A stretch of 10,064 nucleotides of DNA from Candidatus Woesearchaeota archaeon (GTDB lineage Archaea > Nanobdellota > Nanobdellia > Woesearchaeales > GW2011-AR15), in contig JAMPXQ010000036.1 of NCBI GenBank assembly GCA_023701075.1, positions 1 to 10,064 of the forward strand, read 5' to 3'. Positions within the stretch are counted from its first letter, which is position 1. Every line of letters starts with the position of its first letter. The notes under the pieces were generated by a model, which searched no databases, was not told the origin of the DNA, and saw only the letters and a list, made by a program, of their open reading frames with translations. A program made the position numbers and the translations under genes. This document shows positions 6,492 to 10,064 of the stretch, one piece after another.

Positions 6492-6561
6492 TAACCAGGA
6501 TTTGAACATACAGTCACTTTGTTCCTGTACCGGTCGCTAATGCTTCCCGGAATCCTGGTTA
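6492..6561. repeat. inverted repeat built from tRNA-Pro T-arm sequence
   Basis: Bases 6493-6507 are the exact reverse complement of tRNA bases 6427-6441 (15 bases). Bases 6492-6502 also pair with 6551-6561, giving 11-base terminal inverted repeats around a 48-base centre. That centre contains a small CCGG/CCGG pairing (6530-6533 with 6547-6550). The stretch 6455-6670 otherwise holds no gene I can support. On the minus strand it starts like a tRNA (GGGGTAACC) and ends with a T-arm-like sequence, but no cloverleaf forms. Confidence 0.75.
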
Positions 6562-6638
6562 CCCCGTTTTTTTCCAAAAACTCCAGATGCGGCTTTATAT
6601 TAATAGCGTGTTTTTTTGGCTCGTTTAAGCCATCTTGC

Positions 6639-6649
6639 TTTTTATATAT
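6639..6649 (+). promoter_or_regulatory. TATA box for the methyltransferase
   Basis: TTTTTATATAT is centred 26 bases before the ATG at 6671. An upstream in-frame TTG at 6635 precedes this box, so it cannot be the start of a message made from it. Confidence 0.6.
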
Positions 6650-6670
6650 CCTTTCAATCCAAAAAACGAC

Positions 6671-7726
6671 ATGGATTACCAAAAAAGATTCCTTGAACTC
6701 CAAGAAACACTTCATGAGCAAATGCCGCAACTCGAGGATATCCATTCTGATTATTGCAGTTTTTTCTTCCATTCCAAACATGAAGAATTGGATGCCATCT
6801 CATTTAGGAAGGATATGTGGCGGCTTCCAAAAAAGATATCAAACCTTCTGGAACATATAGATAACATATCTTTATTTGAATCTTTCAACCATCAGATGAG
6901 ATCAAGGCCGATGAAACGATATGGGACAAAAAAAATGCAAGAGGTCTTGAGTTTCTCTGAACTGTTCTTGGCATATTCAGGAGGCATTTCCACGGCAATA
7001 GAGATTGCATGTGGCAGCGGATACCTTTCAAATTATCTGGCGGTGCAGATGCCTCAAAAAAAATTCATAGGGATAGACATCGATCCCTATGTCATACAGA
7101 AAGCAATTAGCTTAAGCAACGGAAATAGGAGCAATATCACCTTTCAAATAAGAGATGCATTCAACCCAATCACAGACATAATCTCTGGACATACTGCAAC
7201 TTTATGTCTGCATGGTTGCGGTGGACTGTCACAATCTGTCCTCATGCAGGACTCTGAGATGACAATGGTCTCTCCTTGCTGCTATTCTAGGCTTGCACCC
7301 AAAAATTATCTCATGAGTGAGTTCTGCACAAATAACCTGGCTCTGAGCCTGGATGAAAGATATGGAAGCATTGCGACTCTTGGATCAAAAAACCTCAATG
7401 AGAAAGAACAGCAGAACAAGGTTCTGAAGATGATAGAGACTTTTGAATATATAAGTACGCAGGATAACAATCTTGCACTGCTTGAACTTGCAGGGATATC
7501 TCAAAGCGGGCTCATGAGAATGCAGCCTATGGATGCTGTCCTTACACTACATGACCTAAAAAGAAGATATGCCGCTGCAAAAAAAGTATTCTCAAGACCG
7601 ATAGAAGCGCTTTTTTCATGCGATAAGGCCGTATACCTAGAAGAAAACGGCAGGTCAAGCCAAATCTATGAATATGTCCCTTTCCATATCAGCCCAAGAA
7701 ACCATCTGATCCTAGGGCTGAAGTGA
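6671..7726 (+). CDS. SAM-dependent methyltransferase, Methyltransf_32 (METTL25-like) type
   Basis: The protein has 351 residues. A helical N-terminal region of about 100 residues precedes a Rossmann-type methyltransferase domain. Motif I is EIACGSGYLS at residues 111-120. The acidic SAM-ribose site is GIDIDP at 134-139. The stretch LHGCGGLS at 180-187 followed by SPCCYSRL at 201-208 matches the LHxCGxL...CCY signature of the Methyltransf_32 group, which includes eukaryotic METTL25 and RRNAD1. The C-terminal region of about 140 residues is mainly helical and unrecognised. I know of no settled substrate for archaeal members. A longer reading frame from TTG 6635 is open, but the TATA box at 6639-6649 makes ATG 6671 the likely start of a leaderless message. 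The gene follows the tRNA-Pro scar and stands alone between tRNA-Pro and the ribosomal operon. Confidence 0.88.
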   Translation: MDYQKRFLELQETLHEQMPQLEDIHSDYCSFFFHSKHEELDAISFRKDMWRLPKKISNLLEHIDNISLFESFNHQMRSRPMKRYGTKKMQEVLSFSELFLAYSGGISTAIEIACGSGYLSNYLAVQMPQKKFIGIDIDPYVIQKAISLSNGNRSNITFQIRDAFNPITDIISGHTATLCLHGCGGLSQSVLMQDSEMTMVSPCCYSRLAPKNYLMSEFCTNNLALSLDERYGSIATLGSKNLNEKEQQNKVLKMIETFEYISTQDNNLALLELAGISQSGLMRMQPMDAVLTLHDLKRRYAAAKKVFSRPIEALFSCDKAVYLEENGRSSQIYEYVPFHISPRNHLILGLK

Positions 7727-7785
7727 TACTCTTAAACAGAACTAATCTCTTCATGTTAGTATCATCTGGTTTTAATTTGCCATAG

Positions 7786-7800
7786 TTAAATATTTAAATA
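7786..7800 (+). promoter_or_regulatory. TATA box for the L37Ae operon
   Basis: TTAAATATTTAAATA ends 20 bases before the ATG at 7821, with its TTTAAATA core centred about 25 bases before it. It probably drives the whole unit 7821-8938. A weak GAGG at 7815-7818 is too close to the ATG to be a good Shine-Dalgarno site. Confidence 0.6.
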
Positions 7801-7820
7801 GTCAAAGTTTCCAAGAGGCT

Positions 7821-8030
7821 ATGGCAAAAGATGTCCCAAAGTCAACCAAGAGGTTTGGTGCAAGATACGGTAGAAGGACCAAGCTTCAGTTCGGTTTGAT
7901 TGAAAGAGACCAGAGATCATGGCATAAATGTCCTTACTGCAAAGAATTGAAAGTCAGAAGGTTGTCTGTAGGAATATGGCAGTGCAGAAAGTGCATGGCA
8001 AAATTCACAGGCAAAGCTTATAATCTATAA
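7821..8030 (+). CDS. rpl37ae: 50S ribosomal protein L37Ae (eL43)
   Basis: The protein has 69 residues, slightly short for the family. It has a basic N-terminus (STKRFGARYGRRTK) and a C2-C2 zinc ribbon with CPYC at Cys37/Cys40 and CRKC at Cys55/Cys58. The ending KFTGKAYNL resembles the family's usual TGGAY region, with one Gly replaced by Lys. It is a large-subunit ribosomal protein that binds 23S rRNA. It opens a five-gene operon of translation, transcription, tRNA-modification and chaperone genes, an arrangement common in archaea. Confidence 0.97.
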   Translation: MAKDVPKSTKRFGARYGRRTKLQFGLIERDQRSWHKCPYCKELKVRRLSVGIWQCRKCMAKFTGKAYNL

Positions 8031-8032
8031 AA

Positions 8033-8170
8033 ATGGTATTATACAAGTGCTTCAACTGCAATAAAGAGATTGATGATGCTACCCTAAGAAAGAGGGTGAG
8101 GTGCATCTACTGCGGATCTAAGATGCTCTATAAGCCCAGGACTAGTGTCACAAAAGTCAAGGCTAGATGA
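8033..8170 (+). CDS. rpoP: DNA-directed RNA polymerase subunit P (Rpo12)
   Basis: The protein has 45 residues (MVLYKCFNCNKEI... ending VKAR). The zinc ribbon is Cys6/Cys9 and Cys24/Cys27, with the conserved RVRCIYCGSKMLYKPR block. This is the archaeal counterpart of eukaryotic Rpb12, which sits on the polymerase near subunits Rpo3 and Rpo10. The start codon follows the L37Ae stop by two bases, and its TGA overlaps the Pcc1 start (ATGA). There is no clear Shine-Dalgarno site, so translation probably depends on reinitiation or coupling. Confidence 0.96.
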   Translation: MVLYKCFNCNKEIDDATLRKRVRCIYCGSKMLYKPRTSVTKVKAR

Positions 8171-8373
8171 TAACTTGCAAGCTTGAGACTGATTTTAGCG
8201 AAGAATTATATCAGATCTTCCTGCTTGAGAATCTCAAGAGCGAGCGGGCAGAGTGCGAAATAAAAAAAGGGAAGGCTTTGGTTTTCATGCTGAAATCTAA
8301 AGATGCGATTGGAATGAAAGCATTAATAAACTCTATTCTGAATGTTATTGAAACATACAACAAGATAAAATGA
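8167..8373 (+). CDS. pcc1: KEOPS complex subunit Pcc1
   Basis: The protein has 68 residues, shorter than the roughly 80 usual in archaea. The C-terminal block DAIGMKALINSILNVIETY matches the Pcc1 signature D..a.(R/K)A.iNS.L..i. The N-terminal strand ITCKLETDFSEE and the ENLKSER stretch fit the preceding part of the fold. Pcc1 dimerises and bridges KEOPS units (Kae1, Bud32, Cgi121), which make the t6A modification on tRNAs that read ANN codons. The position between RNA polymerase subunit P and prefoldin beta is a known archaeal arrangement and supports the call. It overlaps both neighbours by four bases (ATGA). Confidence 0.88.
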   Translation: MITCKLETDFSEELYQIFLLENLKSERAECEIKKGKALVFMLKSKDAIGMKALINSILNVIETYNKIK

Positions 8374-8690
8374 AAAAAGAGACTAAAGACAAGATTGAGC
8401 AGCTGCAGAACCTTGAGCAGAGCATAAATTCTTTAATCGGCCAGAAACAGCAGTTCCAGGCCCAGCAGCTGGAAGTGGATAATGCGTTGTTGCAAGTAGA
8501 GGATACTGACAAAGTTTTCAGAATAATAGGGAACATCATGGTTGCTTCTTCAAAAGATAAGGTAAAGGAAGAGCTAAAAGAGAAGAAAGAGATGACTCAG
8601 CTTAGGCTCAAGACTTTGGATAAGCAGGAAGATAAATTAAGAAAACAGGCTGGAGAGCTCCAGACTGAAGTCATGAAAGACATAAAGTGA
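8370..8690 (+). CDS. pfdB: prefoldin subunit beta
   Basis: The protein has 106 residues. Two long coiled-coil helices (about residues 2-42 and 66-104) flank the central hairpin with VFRIIGNIMV, which corresponds to the conserved V(Y/F)K.VG..LV block of beta prefoldins. In the archaeal alpha2-beta4 jellyfish-shaped complex, the coiled coils hold unfolded proteins and pass them to the group II chaperonin. The alpha subunit is not in this window. The ATG overlaps the Pcc1 stop (ATGA). Confidence 0.95.
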   Translation: MKKETKDKIEQLQNLEQSINSLIGQKQQFQAQQLEVDNALLQVEDTDKVFRIIGNIMVASSKDKVKEELKEKKEMTQLRLKTLDKQEDKLRKQAGELQTEVMKDIK

Positions 8691-8938
8691 TTGAAATGCA
8701 AGAGATACAGGATTCTATAGAGGTATTATCTGAACTTCTTACTGATAATTCAGTGCCAAAGAACGTGAAAGTCTCAATCGAAGAGATAATAAAAGCATTG
8801 AAGAGCAGTGACGAGACTTCTTTAAAGCTCAATAAGGCGCTTAGCCTTCTTGATGAGATATCAGACGACAACAATATCCAGCCGTATACCAGGACACAGA
8901 TTTGGAACGTTGCATCAATATTAGAATCGCTTGGATAA
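8687..8938 (+). CDS. UPF0147 family protein
   Basis: The protein has 83 residues and is predicted all-helical. It matches UPF0147, a small archaeal family of unknown function, with VLSELLTDNSVPKNVK near the N-terminus and ALSLLDEISDDNNIQPYTRTQIWNV near the C-terminus. The GTG start at 8687 overlaps the prefoldin stop by four bases (GTGA), like the other junctions of this operon. An ATG at 8696 with a GTGAT sequence four bases before it is an equally reasonable start and would give 80 residues. It is the last gene of the operon. Confidence 0.9.
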   Translation: MIEMQEIQDSIEVLSELLTDNSVPKNVKVSIEEIIKALKSSDETSLKLNKALSLLDEISDDNNIQPYTRTQIWNVASILESLG

Positions 8939-8949
8939 GCATAAGACTA

Positions 8950-8967
8950 TTTTTTGACTATTTTTTT
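8950..8967 (+). terminator. double T-run terminator of the L37Ae operon
   Basis: Runs of six Ts (8950-8955) and seven Ts (8961-8967) follow the UPF0147 stop by 11 and 22 bases. The second run overlaps the stop codon of the convergent MscS-like gene. Confidence 0.6.
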
Positions 8968-9490
8968 ATTTCAGTATCTTGAGAATCGATTTTGAGACTG
9001 TAGAATTAGGTATATGGATAGTATCCCCTCTTTTTGTCTTTATCCTTATCTGCAGCAGGTCGAGGCTGAGCACGACACCTTTGATGTCGTTCACCTCAAT
9101 ATTATCACCTTCTTTTATCTTCGAATAAAGATATATCCCAGCAGAGACGTTTGGGATGAAGTCCCTCACTGCCAGGAAAAAAGAGATTAGCACTACTAAT
9201 AGAATAGCTATCGAAATCAATGTGAGAACCACATTCGCCAAACCGAGCTGTTCCAGTGCTGAAACCAAGCTTACAAAATAGATTATGTATGCAGCTAGAT
9301 TACTGAACATCTGATCAGCGTTAATCTTCAACCCAAAATCCCTGAATGCCTTGTTTATCCCTATTTCTTTCAGTATCCTGAACAAGAATTTCTCAACCAG
9401 CTTGCCTATGATTATGCCACCTAGAAGGATCACTATAGAAATCGTTATATTGAGCACAGTCTTGTTTATTGCGGTCAGTATCTCTAGCAT
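8966..9490 (-). CDS. short MscS-like mechanosensitive channel protein
   Basis: The protein has 174 residues, with three hydrophobic helices at about 11-33, 62-83 and 85-108. The third helix runs into FIPNVSAGIYLYSKIKEGD, and a beta domain of the MscS type follows (GDNIEVNDIKGVVLSLDLLQIRIKT, then the GDTIHIPNS turn typical of the family). The protein stops right after that domain at residue 174, so the C-terminal alpha/beta cage of E. coli MscS is missing. Archaeal and bacterial short forms of this kind exist. It would be a membrane pore opening on hypo-osmotic stress or otherwise passing small solutes. Transcription probably starts at its own TATA box overlapping the end of the upstream gene. 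Confidence 0.88.
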   Translation of the reverse strand: MLEILTAINKTVLNITISIVILLGGIIIGKLVEKFLFRILKEIGINKAFRDFGLKINADQMFSNLAAYIIYFVSLVSALEQLGLANVVLTLISIAILLVVLISFFLAVRDFIPNVSAGIYLYSKIKEGDNIEVNDIKGVVLSLDLLQIRIKTKRGDTIHIPNSTVSKSILKILK

Positions 9491-9510
9491 GGTATAATGT
9501 CAACTCCTTT

Positions 9511-9522
9511 TATTTATATTTT
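9511..9522 (-). promoter_or_regulatory. TATA box for the MscS-like gene
   Basis: On the minus strand this reads AAAAATATAAAT-like sequence centred about 26 bases before the ATG at 9490. It overlaps the stop codon of the upstream gene (9514-9516), so the channel gene probably has its own leaderless transcript. Confidence 0.55.
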
Positions 9523-10053
9523 TATTGGGTGCATCACTACTAAAGAATATTTTGATACCTTATCTTGGAAGCGGAGGATGTCGCTATCATATAATATCTC
9601 TTCTGCAAATACAAAGATGTCAGGCCTTATATAATCGTAATTGACCATCTTATGGTATCCAAAGAATCCTTCTCTTTCAAATTCTTTTAGGATCATCTCG
9701 CCTAGATATTCGTTGCTCCTAAGAAATCTTCCACCGACTTCAACATGAGTATAGTTTCCGCATACATTATATATCTTTATCTGTGATTCATCGGATAGCC
9801 TGAATCTTTCCACAATCGAGTCATGTGACGGAGGGAGATCTTGTATGTGCGCAAACGATGAGACAACCCCGTTTTTCCATCTTGGCATCATCACTCTTTT
9901 CACTTCATATGCAATCTCAGCATATGACAAGGCTTCATCAAGGACGTTAGCGCCTAAGACAAGCCCAAAAAAATTGTCTGGATATATGGTTTTACGGATG
10001 TTCATCTGCTGGGCAAGATAGCTATTGTTTCTAGGGTAATTTTTTTGGTGCAT
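9514..10053 (-). CDS. hypothetical protein, not recognised
   Basis: The protein has 179 residues and appears soluble: no signal peptide or membrane helix is seen. Visible segments are a helix-prone region DEALSYAEIAYEVKRVM, a motif PPSHDSIVERFRLSDE, a strand-like stretch QIKIYNVCGNYTHVEVGG, and EYLGEMILKEFEREGFFGYHKMVNYDYIRPDIFVFAEE, suggesting a mixed alpha/beta fold. Aromatic content is high. The frame stays open to the window edge at 10064, so an upstream start cannot be excluded. An internal ATG (MNIRKTIYPDNF, at 10005) is another candidate. No family is recognised and the neighbouring MscS-like gene gives little guidance. Confidence 0.7.
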   Translation of the reverse strand: MHQKNYPRNNSYLAQQMNIRKTIYPDNFFGLVLGANVLDEALSYAEIAYEVKRVMMPRWKNGVVSSFAHIQDLPPSHDSIVERFRLSDESQIKIYNVCGNYTHVEVGGRFLRSNEYLGEMILKEFEREGFFGYHKMVNYDYIRPDIFVFAEEILYDSDILRFQDKVSKYSLVVMHPIKI

Positions 10054-10064
10054 CTTACCCGCAA

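Larger units (their letters stand above)
6432..6573. repeat. direct repeat of the tRNA-Pro 3' end (6432-6454 and 6551-6573)
   Basis: A 23-base perfect direct repeat covers the last bases of the T-loop, the 3' T-stem strand, the acceptor strand, the discriminator and the T-run. The copies are 119 bases apart, start to start. Upstream of the second copy the sequence diverges from the tRNA at once. Duplicated tRNA 3' ends are the usual mark of integrase-mediated insertion, but no integrase gene is in the window and the interval is too short for an element, so this would be a scar or remnant. Confidence 0.85.

Noticed and set aside
6490..6570. A second tRNA gene on the minus strand, because it begins GGGGTAACC and ends with a T-arm-like sequence
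   Set aside because: The 5' T-stem strand does not pair with CCTGG, there is no matching acceptor strand at the 3' end, and no anticodon stem-loop fits. It is a tRNA fragment only.
6618..6631. GGCT/AGCC hairpin upstream of the methyltransferase TATA box, as a terminator or operator
   Set aside because: The stem is only four base pairs, and its T-run precedes rather than follows it on the plus strand. It is too weak to call.
6491..6781. 96-residue minus-strand reading frame running into the tRNA-Pro repeat region
   Set aside because: Its end is translated from tRNA-derived sequence and most of it is antisense to the methyltransferase start and promoter. No family features are seen.

Overview
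The window is archaeal. It carries an archaeal-type CCA-adding enzyme and the gene series L37Ae, RNA polymerase subunit P, Pcc1, prefoldin beta and UPF0147. TATA boxes sit about 26 bases before most first-gene start codons, and the tRNA gene does not encode CCA. Compact AT-leaning genes and a short protein starting with a GQVSLFIIIGIVI-type membrane anchor suggest a DPANN-like lineage (Woesearchaeota, Pacearchaeota or similar). That placement is inference and was not tested.

Layout, left to right. Positions 41-1279 hold cca, ending at a T-run. Positions 1364-3973 hold a three-gene operon of exported or membrane proteins: a single-pass anchored protein, a secreted 510-residue protein with a cysteine-rich insert and a possible degenerate glycosidase-like barrel, and a lipoprotein-like protein with three Kazal-like repeats. 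Positions 4041-5314 hold two integral membrane proteins, a DedA/VTT-family protein and a polyprenol/dolichol kinase-like protein, which together suggest lipid-carrier metabolism. Positions 5330-6284, minus strand, hold a small two-helix membrane protein and a HAD phosphatase.

Positions 6373-6447 hold tRNA-Pro(TGG). About 100 bases further on lies a perfect copy of its 3' end, with an inverted copy of its T-arm between the two, which resembles an integration or recombination scar. Positions 6671-7726 hold a Methyltransf_32 (METTL25-like) methyltransferase. Positions 7821-8938 hold a tightly packed information-processing operon: L37Ae, Rpo12, the KEOPS subunit Pcc1, prefoldin beta and UPF0147. 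Positions 8966-10053, minus strand, hold a short MscS-like channel protein and a protein I do not recognise.

First genes look leaderless, with a TATA box 25-28 bases before the start codon. At least two genes inside an operon have recognisable Shine-Dalgarno sequences (GGTGA and GAGGTG). The parts most worth a second look are the exported operon at 1364-3973 and the rearranged tRNA-Pro 3' region. No complete mobile element, CRISPR array or obvious defence system is visible.
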